Origin: Thermithiobacillus plumbiphilus
GTDB lineage: Bacteria; Pseudomonadota; Gammaproteobacteria; Acidithiobacillales; Thermithiobacillaceae
NCBI RefSeq assembly: GCF_038070005.1
Contig: NZ_JBBPCO010000002.1
Span: 1 to 64,000 of the forward strand
Reading direction: 5' to 3'
Length of the DNA stretch: 64,000 bases
This document shows, piece after piece, positions 56,762 to 64,000 of the stretch. A program made the position numbers and the translations under genes. Under the pieces are notes generated by a model. The model was not told the origin of the DNA and did not search any database. It was given only the letters and a program-made list of their open reading frames with translations. Numbering within the stretch: the stretch's first letter is position 1; the number at the start of each line of letters is the position of its first letter.

Positions 56762-57712
56762 TTATTGCGACTCGAACTGGGTGAATGCGCGGTTCATGTT
56801 GGCGCGGTGCAGGTCACTGTAGTTCTTCAGGTGGCGGAACGCAGGCACGTCGGCGTAGCGGTCGAGCGTGGCATCCATCGGCTCCATCTCGCGCGCGGCG
56901 GTGCCGACTTTCTCGGCCAGGAAGTCGTAGTAGTCGCCGGTCTCACGCTGCGCCTGCGCCAGGTCGCACACGCGGCCGTGGCCGGGCACGATGCGCATGG
57001 GCTTGAGCGCGGCGAGCGCCTTGAACGCCTTCTGGCCGTTCTTCACGCTGGACCAGGGCAATACGGCCAGCAGACGGTCCACATAGACCAGATCACCGCT
57101 GAACATGACACGCTGCTTGGGTAACCACACCCTGGCGTCGCCCGGGTAGTGGGTGTCGGTGTAGGCGAGTTCGAGCTTTATGCCGCCGAGGGTGAGCGTG
57201 GCGTGGTCGCCCGCCAGCGTCTTGGTGGCGGGCAAGGGCTTCGTGCCGGCGAGCCGCGCGCCGAGGAAGCGTTCGAGACCCTGCATCTGCTGGGTTGCAT
57301 CTTCCGCCTGGGTGGCCGCAGTACGCTGCATGGCGACGACCTCGGCGCCCTGTGCCGCGAAGTAGTCGTTGCCGAGCCAGCGGTGGTCCTGGCTGCCGGT
57401 GTTGATAACCCAACGCACCGGCTGCTCGGTCACCTTGCGCACGGCGGCTTCGAGTTTCTGCGCGCCCAGCCGGCTTGGACCGGAGTCGATTAGGATCACG
57501 CCTTCACGCGTGACGATGAAGCCGTAGTTGGCGTTGAGGCCGTCGTTCTCCGCGCTGCGCTGGCCCAGCGGGCCGACGATCGCGTAGACGTTGTTGATGA
57601 CCTTTTCCGCGTGTGGATGGTATTTGGCGCCCAGTGCGGCGTCGGCGTGCGCGGCCAGCGCAGTCAAGGCCATGAAGGCACCGAGGAGGATCGATAGGGT
57701 TTGTCGGAACAT
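56762..57712 (-). CDS. Secreted metallo-beta-lactamase-fold protein with altered metal motif
   Basis: A 316-residue protein with a signal peptide (cleavage near AHADA). The usual HxHxDH is NTGSQDHRWLGND, so only Asp-His remain; TDTHYPGD, MFSGDLVY and VPGHGRV supply further ligands. It resembles periplasmic quinoprotein-associated MBL proteins, of uncertain activity. Gene neighbours are sigZ and a PepSY protein. A tandem repeat lies upstream. Confidence 0.8.
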   Translation of the reverse strand: MFRQTLSILLGAFMALTALAAHADAALGAKYHPHAEKVINNVYAIVGPLGQRSAENDGLNANYGFIVTREGVILIDSGPSRLGAQKLEAAVRKVTEQPVRWVINTGSQDHRWLGNDYFAAQGAEVVAMQRTAATQAEDATQQMQGLERFLGARLAGTKPLPATKTLAGDHATLTLGGIKLELAYTDTHYPGDARVWLPKQRVMFSGDLVYVDRLLAVLPWSSVKNGQKAFKALAALKPMRIVPGHGRVCDLAQAQRETGDYYDFLAEKVGTAAREMEPMDATLDRYADVPAFRHLKNYSDLHRANMNRAFTQFESQ

Positions 57713-57801
57713 AATTTTTCCTTAATTTGATTTCGGCGTACAGGCAGACCGGTTTCCTACCAGCCCCTGCTTGGGCATGATCCGCGTCCTTGCGATACTG
57801 T

Positions 57802-57837
57802 ATTTTTGTACATTCTATCATTTTTGTACATTCTATC
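57802..57837. repeat. 18-base tandem direct repeat upstream of the MBL gene
   Basis: ATTTTTGTACATTCTATC at 57802-57819 and exactly again at 57820-57837, in the 181-base gap between the MBL gene and the PepSY gene. Each copy has the palindrome TGTACA. Duplicated operator or promoter element are both possible. Confidence 0.85.
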
Positions 57838-57893
57838 GCATGAGCGGGATGTCGAAGCTGGACAGCCCCAATCAAGAATCGACACTTGGCGGC

Positions 57894-59018
57894 TCAAACC
57901 TGGGGCAGCGCCTGGTCCTGTAGCCGCGCACGCCTGCGCCGCAACCAGCCCCGGAAGCCGAACACGAAATGGGTCGCCAGGGCCAGCCCGGCGACAACGA
58001 ACAGCCACCGCCCGGCAAGCCCGAGGATTTCGCCGGTATGCGCGAACAAGGACAGCGCACGCAGTTGTTGCGCGCCGGAGGCGGCGAGCCAGCCTTGGCG
58101 GCCGATCACCGCACCATCGGTGGCGGCGAGATAGATACGCTCGTCGGGCCGCTGCCACGTTCCTTGAGCGGCGTGCCGCAGTTCGACACGGTAGCGGCCG
58201 TCGCCCGCTTCATGACGGATTACGCGTGGCCGATACTGCGTGGCCTCGACGCCCAGCGCTATTTGCGCGCGCTGCGCCGCCGCATCGAAGCCGATTGCCT
58301 GAGCGGCCCGGGTGTCGGCAGGGTAGCGGATGTCGCCGAAAACCTCGTCGTCGAACACCATCAGCACGGTCGTCGCGGCCAATATGAGCGCGAAGGCCGA
58401 CAGCCATAGCCCGCTTGCGCGATGCGCGTCGGTGTCGACGTTGCGGATGGCCCACATGCGCTTCCACCGGGCCCACGCGAAGCGCCGCGGCAGGGTGATG
58501 AACACGCCCGCCGCCGCCAGCGGCAGCCACAGCGCTGCCACGACCGCCAGCAGACTCTGCGCTGCTTCGCCGCTCAAGAGTTCGGTGTGCAGGTCATTGA
58601 GCGTGGGCATCAGATGCAGCCGGTCGAGGCCGCGCGCGTCGTGGTCGCGCCAGCCATGAACCGCGCCGCTGACAGGATCGACGAAGACCTCGATCTCGCG
58701 CGGCTCGGCCGTGGCCGATTCCATACGCACCATCGTGACCGACTCGGCGGGCACGCCGGGAATCACCCGCGTAGCGACATAGCCCGCCGCTTGCGCCGTC
58801 GTCGTGCCGATACCGAGCTGTGCGGCGCGCGTGGCCTGAGTCTCAAGCGCAAGCGCTGTGCCCGGCGTGGCGGCGCGCATAACCTCCGGCAGGATGAAGC
58901 GCTCGATGTCCGATCCGAACTGGATCAGCACGCCGCTGGCGCACTGCAGCGTCAGCAGCGCAAACAGCGCCAGCCCTAGCCAGCGGTGCAACCGCAATAT
59001 CCAGGCACGTATCGCCAT
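57894..59018 (-). CDS. PepSY-associated membrane protein
   Basis: A 374-residue protein with four membrane segments (about 12-32, 158-176, 205-225 and 336-358). It has the PepSY-TM features HRWLGL near the N terminus, LHTELLSG near 142 and LFAHTGEILGLAGRW. These often sit beside TonB receptors and may reduce ferric siderophores. Its start is 4 bases after the TonB receptor stop, so they form one operon. Confidence 0.85.
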   Translation of the reverse strand: MAIRAWILRLHRWLGLALFALLTLQCASGVLIQFGSDIERFILPEVMRAATPGTALALETQATRAAQLGIGTTTAQAAGYVATRVIPGVPAESVTMVRMESATAEPREIEVFVDPVSGAVHGWRDHDARGLDRLHLMPTLNDLHTELLSGEAAQSLLAVVAALWLPLAAAGVFITLPRRFAWARWKRMWAIRNVDTDAHRASGLWLSAFALILAATTVLMVFDDEVFGDIRYPADTRAAQAIGFDAAAQRAQIALGVEATQYRPRVIRHEAGDGRYRVELRHAAQGTWQRPDERIYLAATDGAVIGRQGWLAASGAQQLRALSLFAHTGEILGLAGRWLFVVAGLALATHFVFGFRGWLRRRRARLQDQALPQV

Positions 59019-59021
59019 CGC

Positions 59022-61220
59022 TTAGAAACTCCAGTTCAGCCGCGCGTAGATGGCGCGGTAGGTCGGCTCGGACGTACGCGCCAGCGACTGCGGGCTGCCT
59101 GCGGCGTCGAACACGCGGTCCTCGCGCTCCTCGGTCTCGCCCAGCAGGTTGGTCAGGCTGAGCGAAAAAACCGCGGCGCGCGATATCTCGGTGCGCATCG
59201 TCAGGTCCACGCGGGTACGCGCGTCAATGTCGCTGTCGAGGCGGCCGCCGCCGGACAGACGTTGTGCCTGGTCGATGGGCGCGGTCCAGTTCACCGCGAA
59301 CCCGAACACCGTCCGCCATGCCGGCACCTGATAGTCAACGCCGAGGTTGGCGACCACATCAGGCTGATCGAGGAAAGGCCGGCCGGCGCCGCCGCTCTCG
59401 TCGACGCGGGAGCGGGTGTAGACCGCGTTGCCCCACAGCGTCACCGCATCCAGCCCGATGCCGTCGAGCGGCACGCGGCCGGTCGCTTCGAGCCCGGTAG
59501 CGCGCCCCTTGCCGACGTTCTCCGGGATCGACACGAAGCGCCCTGCCTCGTTGCGCACGACGTCCTCGATCTTGTCCGAGAAGCGGCGCGCGAAGGCATT
59601 CAGCGACACTTGGCCGCGCTGTTGCGCGAAGTAGTGATACAAACCCGTGTCGACCCCCCACACCGATTCGGGACGCTGGTCGGGATTGCCCTGGCGGTCC
59701 GGGTCGGCCGCCGTGCCGGCGTTCGATTCGGTGGCCGGCGACAGCGTGCGCAGGTCAGGCCGGCGTAGCGTGCGCGCGACGCCGAAGCGCAAGTCGGTCG
59801 AGGGCTGAAGGGCATACACCAGATTCATCGATGGAAGCAAGAAGCTTGCATCTCGCCGCCGCTTGTCGCCGAAGAAATCCTCGGTCGTGGTCTCCGAGCG
59901 CTCGTGGCGCAGGCCGTAGTTGGCCCGCAGACGATCGCCAACCTGCCAATCGTCTTCGGCCCACGCGGCCAGACGCTGCTCCTCGATCGCGAAGATTCGG
60001 TCGGCGCGTGGCGCCGCGGGCACGCCGTTGGTGACTTCACCGTTGTTTTCGTCGTGGGTCTCGCGGCTACCTTCGACACCGAAGCGCATCGCATGGTCGC
60101 CCCGGCGCAGCGACAGCACCGCCTCGGGGCGCAACGACGTCATCTCGATCAGTTCGAAGCGCTGACGCTCGCGGTTGATCGTGCTGTTGGTATTGAATCG
60201 CACCTCGTCGCGGTCGGTGTCGACCTTGGCGCGCTGCGCGTCGAGGCCGACCAGAAAGTCGGAGCGGTCGCCCAGCTTGTGCTCGACCGCCGTATAGATG
60301 CCATAGGTCTGGCGCGCGCGTTCGAGCCGTTCGGCGGTGACGCGGTCATGGGTGACCAGGTCAGCCTTGAGCGGCGTATCGATATCATCGTCCCACGTCT
60401 CCTGGATGCGCGTGTAGATCGGCTCGAAGCGCAAGCGTGTATCGTCGCTCACGGCCAGGCTCAGGCGCGGCGCGAACGTCACCTGGTCGAAGTGGCGCTG
60501 GTTTTCGTTCAGTGTCGCGCCGGTTGGGGCGCCGTCGCCGTCGTACTCGTAGACATTCTTGCTTTCCGAACGACGGAAGCGCTGTGCGTTGAAGGCCAGC
60601 GAGTATTCGAGTGCGCCCCTGGCGCCGCCCGTGACCAGACCCGCTTCGCCCTGTGCGCCGTTGCTCTCCAGATGACCAGCACCGACCGTGATCTGCGTCG
60701 GCAACTGGGCCCCGTCCTTGAGCACGATGTTGATGGTGCCGGCTACGCCTTGGGCGTCCATGCTTGCGCGCGGCGCGCGGATCACCTCGACGCGCTCGAC
60801 CAGTCCGGTCGGGATACGGTCGAGCTCGACGGTGCGGCGTGAATTGCCGTCGAGCAGACGTCGCCCGTTGATCAGCACCTGCGTGTATTGACTGGGCAGG
60901 CCGCGCAGACGCACTTCGCGCGCCCGGTTGGCGCCGTCGAAGGTCACGCCCGGCACGCGGCGCAGGGCGTCGCCGAGCGACTGCTCCCCGTACTGCGCGA
61001 GTTGCTTCGAACCGATCACCGACATCGCGTTGGCCGAATCGACCTCGACGTTCGCCGCACGTTGCGCGGAGTTCTCGATGGTGGCGGTGACGATGACGGG
61101 TTCGAGCGTGACCTCCGAAGCATGAGCCTGTGAGTGCGCGACCCATAACGGCAGCGCTGAAAGGATAAACGAGATGGTGGCGGATTGACAAAAGAACTGC
61201 TTTATTAATTGGGTTTCCAT
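59022..61220 (-). CDS. TonB-dependent outer-membrane receptor
   Basis: A 732-residue receptor. The signal ends near SQAHA; LEPVIVTA is the TonB box, the plug spans about 45-165 (LGDALRRVPGVTF, VRLRGL, NGRRLLDG), then a 22-stranded barrel ends in LNWSF with terminal Phe. Substrate is probably a ferric siderophore or other iron source, given PepSY and feoAB neighbours; not fixed by sequence. It follows feoB by 33 bases. Confidence 0.9.
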   Translation of the reverse strand: METQLIKQFFCQSATISFILSALPLWVAHSQAHASEVTLEPVIVTATIENSAQRAANVEVDSANAMSVIGSKQLAQYGEQSLGDALRRVPGVTFDGANRAREVRLRGLPSQYTQVLINGRRLLDGNSRRTVELDRIPTGLVERVEVIRAPRASMDAQGVAGTINIVLKDGAQLPTQITVGAGHLESNGAQGEAGLVTGGARGALEYSLAFNAQRFRRSESKNVYEYDGDGAPTGATLNENQRHFDQVTFAPRLSLAVSDDTRLRFEPIYTRIQETWDDDIDTPLKADLVTHDRVTAERLERARQTYGIYTAVEHKLGDRSDFLVGLDAQRAKVDTDRDEVRFNTNSTINRERQRFELIEMTSLRPEAVLSLRRGDHAMRFGVEGSRETHDENNGEVTNGVPAAPRADRIFAIEEQRLAAWAEDDWQVGDRLRANYGLRHERSETTTEDFFGDKRRRDASFLLPSMNLVYALQPSTDLRFGVARTLRRPDLRTLSPATESNAGTAADPDRQGNPDQRPESVWGVDTGLYHYFAQQRGQVSLNAFARRFSDKIEDVVRNEAGRFVSIPENVGKGRATGLEATGRVPLDGIGLDAVTLWGNAVYTRSRVDESGGAGRPFLDQPDVVANLGVDYQVPAWRTVFGFAVNWTAPIDQAQRLSGGGRLDSDIDARTRVDLTMRTEISRAAVFSLSLTNLLGETEEREDRVFDAAGSPQSLARTSEPTYRAIYARLNWSF

Positions 61221-61253
61221 TTATTGGTTACCTGTAAACAGAAGGGGCATGGG

Positions 61254-63188
61254 TCATCCCCAACCCGCTGCGACGGCGAGGTGATACACGATGAAACACG
61301 CGAGCCAGGCCATGCCGAACAGATAGCCGGCCATGAGAAGCGGCATTTTCCAGCCGCCGGTTTCGCGCTTGACGGTGGCGAGCGTGGACAGGCACTGCGG
61401 TGCGAAGACGAACCAGGTCAGCAGCGACAGCGCGGTGGCGAGGCTCCAACTGTGCGCGATCAGCGGTGTCAGGGCTTGTGCGGTGTCGTCGCCGCTGGCC
61501 GACAGCGCGTAGACGGTGCCGAGCGCGCTGACCGCGACTTCGCGCGCGGCCATGCCCGGCACCAGTGCCACGCTGATCTGCCAGTTGAAGCCGATGGGCT
61601 CAAATATCGTGGCGAGGCCTTGGCCGAGCGTGCCGGCGAGGCTGTATTCGATCGCCGGTCCGGTCGCGCCGGCGGGCGGCGCGGGGAAGCTGGCGAGGAA
61701 CCACATGACAACTGTGAGTGCCAGGATGATGCCGCCGACGCGCTTGAGGAAGATGGACGCGCGCTGCCACAGGCCGATGGCGACGTTGCGCGGCGTCGGC
61801 CAATGGTAGGTCGGCAGTTCCATCATCAGCGGCCGTGGCAGGCCGCGGGTGGTGAGGCGCTTGGCCAGCCAGGCGATGCCCATCGCGCTGAGCACGCCGG
61901 CGACGTAGAGGCCGAACAGCACCAGGCCCTGCAACTTGAACAGGCCGGCCACGTCGCGCTTGGGGATGAAGGCGCCGATCAGCAGCGCATACACCGGCAG
62001 CCGCGCCGAGCAGGTCATCAGCGGCGCGATCATGATGGTGACCAGGCGGTCGCGCGGGCTGGCGATGGTGCGCGCGGCCATGATGCCGGGGATCGCGCAG
62101 GCGAAGCTGGACAGCAGCGGGATGAACGAACGGCCCGACAGGCCCACGCTGCCCATCAGGCGGTCGAGCATGAAGGCGGCGCGCGGCAGGTAGCCCGACT
62201 CCTCCAGGATCAGGATGAAGAAGAACAGGATGAGGATCTGCGGCAGGAACACCAGCACCCCGCCCGCGCCCGCGATGATCCCGTCGACGAGCAGGCTGCG
62301 CAACCAGCCGTCGGGCAGCGCGGCGGTGACGCCGTCAGCCACCCATGTGGTGGCAGATTCGATCCAGCCCATCGGCGCCTCGGCCCAGCTGAACACGGCC
62401 TGGAACATCAGAAACAACACCACCATGAGCAGCGCCATGCCGATGACCGGGTGCAGCACCACGCGGTCAATCCGGTCAGATAGCGTGTGCGGCGCGTGCA
62501 CGTCGAGGCCGAGGCTGACGAGGATGCGCTGCACCGTGTCGTGGTCTGCTTCCACCGTGACGACCGGGGCGTCGGTTTCCGATGCGGGCAAGTGCGCGGC
62601 ATCGCCGCGCCAGGCCTCGGCCGGCGCATCGAGCAGCGTACGCAGGGCGGTTGCGCCGCCCTTCCTGACCGCGACGGTCTTGACCACGGGCACGCCGAGC
62701 TCGAGGGACAGTTTGTCCACATCCACGTGGATGCCGCGCCGCGCCGCCAGGTCGGTCATGTTGAGCGCCACCACACAGGGCAGGCCGAGGCGTTTCATGG
62801 CTAGGACGAGGCGGAGATTGCGCCGCAGGTTGGTGGCGTCGACCACGCAGATCACGCGGTCCGGGCGTTTTTCGCCGCGCGCGCGACCCATCAGCACGTC
62901 GACCGTCACCTGCTCGTCGGGCGAACGCGGGTTGAGGCTGTAGGTGCCCGGCAAGTCGAGCACGCGCAGCGCCTTGCCCGCCGTCGTGAGATAGCGGCCT
63001 TCCTTGCGTTCGACGGTGACGCCGGCGTAGTTCGCCACCTTCTGCCGGCCACCCGTCAGGACGTTGAACAACGCGGTCTTGCCGCAGTTGGGGTTGCCCA
63101 CCAGTGCCACCAGCGGCCCGCCGCGATGTACATGAACGACGGCGGATTGCGCGTGGTCGCGGTTGCCCGAATCGTGGCAGGCGCTCAT
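61254..63188 (-). CDS. feoB: Ferrous iron transporter FeoB
   Basis: A 644-residue GTPase-coupled Fe(II) transporter. G1 GNPNCGKT is near 32, G3 DLPGTYSLNPRS near 79, G4 NMTD near 143. The membrane part has the Gate motifs around SCLS-like SFACAIPGIMA and TCSARLPVYALLIGAF. It is shorter than E. coli FeoB at the C terminus, lacking an extended tail. It overlaps feoA by 4 bases. Confidence 0.94.
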   Translation of the reverse strand: MSACHDSGNRDHAQSAVVHVHRGGPLVALVGNPNCGKTALFNVLTGGRQKVANYAGVTVERKEGRYLTTAGKALRVLDLPGTYSLNPRSPDEQVTVDVLMGRARGEKRPDRVICVVDATNLRRNLRLVLAMKRLGLPCVVALNMTDLAARRGIHVDVDKLSLELGVPVVKTVAVRKGGATALRTLLDAPAEAWRGDAAHLPASETDAPVVTVEADHDTVQRILVSLGLDVHAPHTLSDRIDRVVLHPVIGMALLMVVLFLMFQAVFSWAEAPMGWIESATTWVADGVTAALPDGWLRSLLVDGIIAGAGGVLVFLPQILILFFFILILEESGYLPRAAFMLDRLMGSVGLSGRSFIPLLSSFACAIPGIMAARTIASPRDRLVTIMIAPLMTCSARLPVYALLIGAFIPKRDVAGLFKLQGLVLFGLYVAGVLSAMGIAWLAKRLTTRGLPRPLMMELPTYHWPTPRNVAIGLWQRASIFLKRVGGIILALTVVMWFLASFPAPPAGATGPAIEYSLAGTLGQGLATIFEPIGFNWQISVALVPGMAAREVAVSALGTVYALSASGDDTAQALTPLIAHSWSLATALSLLTWFVFAPQCLSTLATVKRETGGWKMPLLMAGYLFGMAWLACFIVYHLAVAAGWG

Positions 63189-63445
63189 GCAGCCCCCAGC
63201 GCGTTATCCAGCAGCGTGACTTCGATGCAGGCGGCCTCGGCGCAGCGCAGGGCGAAGGTGGACGAGCCGACGCGTACCACCAGCGGATCACCGCCCGGCT
63301 GCGCGCGCGCCATCAGCATCACTTTCTCGCCGGGGATGAAGCCCAACTCCTGTAGCCAGTTGTGCCATTCCGGCGCGTGCTCAGGCGTGTGGATGCGCTC
63401 GATGCGGTAAAGCTGGAAATCGTCCGAGCGGTCAAGGGTGAACAT
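63185..63445 (-). CDS. feoA: Ferrous iron transport protein FeoA
   Basis: An 86-residue SH3-like protein that supports FeoB. The family feature ELGFIPGEKVMLMARAQPGGDPLVVRV with the Ala-Leu-Arg-x-x-Glu-Ala (ALRCAEA) block is clear. A Cys pair near the end is unusual. No FeoC is seen. Confidence 0.92.
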   Translation of the reverse strand: MFTLDRSDDFQLYRIERIHTPEHAPEWHNWLQELGFIPGEKVMLMARAQPGGDPLVVRVGSSTFALRCAEAACIEVTLLDNALGAA

Positions 63446-63506
63446 GTCTGAGAATCCCGGAACGGTTCAATGGGCAGCGGTTTTCGGCTCGGTGACGAAC
63501 CCGATC

Positions 63507-63643
63507 TGCGCGGTTGAAGATGTTGTAGGCAAGCACGGCTGGGATGGCGACCGCCAGGCCGAGCGCGGTCATGATCAGCGCCTCAACCACCGGTTCATGC
63601 GCCAGTTGGCGATGCTCTTGGACACGATGAAGTACCAGGTGAT
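63507..63643 (-). pseudogene. exbB: ExbB remnant with internal deletion
   Basis: The minus strand reads TWYFIVSKSIANWRMNR, like ExbB helix 1, and then, in another frame, EALIMTALGLAVAIPAVLAYN, which is ExbB helix 3. The roughly 130 residues between are missing, with the junction near 63595. It is followed by feoA. Confidence 0.75.
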
Positions 63644-63790
63644 CACCGAGCCGTCCGGGTTGACCAGGACATTCAGCCACACGACGCCTTCCTCGCCGAG
63701 TCGCTTCGACAGCGCCGGATAGGGGAGTGCGGCAGCCGCGAAACGCACTGCGTTCCGCAGATCGGCTTTCACGGCAGAAGGGGCGGTCAA
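63644..63790 (-). pseudogene. tonB: TonB C-terminal-domain remnant
   Basis: A fragment reading PYPALSKRLGEEGVVWLNVLVNPDGSV matches the TonB C-terminal domain (PxYPxxSxRxGxEGxVxLxVxVxxDG). The N-terminal part and the last strands are missing and it is joined directly to the ExbB fragment. It cannot work. Confidence 0.75.
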
Positions 63791-63917
63791 CGAGGCTGTC
63801 ATCCCGGATAAATTCAATTCATGAGTGCGGACGAGGGAGGGCATCCCTGACGGGCAGCGAGTTTGCAAGCGCATACCTGCCCTCCCCAATGTTGGGTTAC
63901 TTCACGACGGTAACATT

Positions 63918-63945
63918 GATAATAATGATAATAGTTCGCATTATG
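63918..63945. promoter_or_regulatory. Fur-box-like sequence upstream of the tonB/exbB-feoAB unit
   Basis: GATAAT-AAT-GATAAT followed by an ATTATG arm, close to the GATAATGATAATCATTATC Fur consensus. It precedes the leftward tonB/exbB remnants and feoAB, so it probably gives iron control to the operon. The remaining 55 bases of the window show no gene. Confidence 0.6.
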
Positions 63946-64000
63946 TAAGTCAATTAATCAGTTTCGACTACTGTCTGCGCTAGCCGTCGATGTCGCGCAC

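Noticed and set aside
61209-62483. Open frame of 424 codons antisense to feoB
   Set aside because: Low-complexity Gln/Glu/His-rich translation typical of a shadow of a GC-rich gene; feoB on the other strand is clear.

Overview
The window is a bacterial chromosome segment in two parts. Positions 1-33,066 are ordinary core genome of a proteobacterium. Gene order points to Gammaproteobacteria or the related Acidithiobacillia: rimP-nusA-infB-rbfA-truB-rpsO-pnp, gloB-yafS-rnhA-dnaQ, and purN-purM with perM-hda and a yfgD-type arsC. The species cannot be fixed from sequence alone. NDH-2, Cu-ATPase and an arsenite oxidase suit a chemolithotroph from metal-rich water, but that is inference.

Core layout: translation and RNA genes (80-8555, closed by a strong terminator at 8573); an M16 protease; gloB/yafS/rnhA/dnaQ; a gluconokinase-like kinase; a Ni/Co permease; two small membrane proteins with a winged-helix regulator; copA-copZ-corA; NDH-2 and acetyl-CoA synthetase; Nudix, DUF3108, purN/purM; a CDP-alcohol phosphatidyltransferase, perM, hda; a PilZ-like protein; and phoB-phoR.

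From about 33,070 the window is accessory. A decayed cytochrome b561 fragment marks the junction. An arsenic island follows. Its centre (about 34.7-48.3 kb, visibly more AT-rich) is an arsenite oxidation unit. Leftward it carries aioB-aioA-moaB, a deletion scar of moeA and moaC, moeB-moaD-moaE, a porin, a tatA joined by frameshift to a rhodanese, and a lipoprotein cytochrome c. Rightward it carries moaA-aioX-aioS-aioR, that is, a Moco gene followed by the As(III)-binding protein, the histidine kinase and the sigma54 activator. Two sigma54 promoters (upstream of aioB and of the porin) each have the same palindrome GTTACC-N4-GGTAAC upstream. I propose this as the AioR enhancer site, so one regulator would drive the oxidase and the porin/TatA/cytochrome operon.

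The oxidation unit sits between arsB and a CoA-disulfide-reductase/NADH-oxidase-like gene. The rest of the detoxification operon (arsR-arsC-arsD-arsA-VOC-CBS-arsB) lies to its right on the minus strand, which suggests the aio block was inserted into, or recombined next to, an ars operon. Beyond arsR come a thioredoxin-like CxxC protein damaged by a 13-bp duplication, small Cys-rich proteins, an ArsP-like permease and a SigZ-like sigma factor. After these lie a metallo-beta-lactamase-fold protein, a PepSY protein, a TonB receptor and feoA-feoB. Tonb/exbB remnants and a Fur-box-like sequence close the window at its right edge.

No tRNA, rRNA, CRISPR array, integrase or intact transposase was recognised. 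Several genes carry small lesions (A8 tract in tatA, 13-bp duplication, moeA/moaC and tonB/exbB scars), so the island looks partly decayed.
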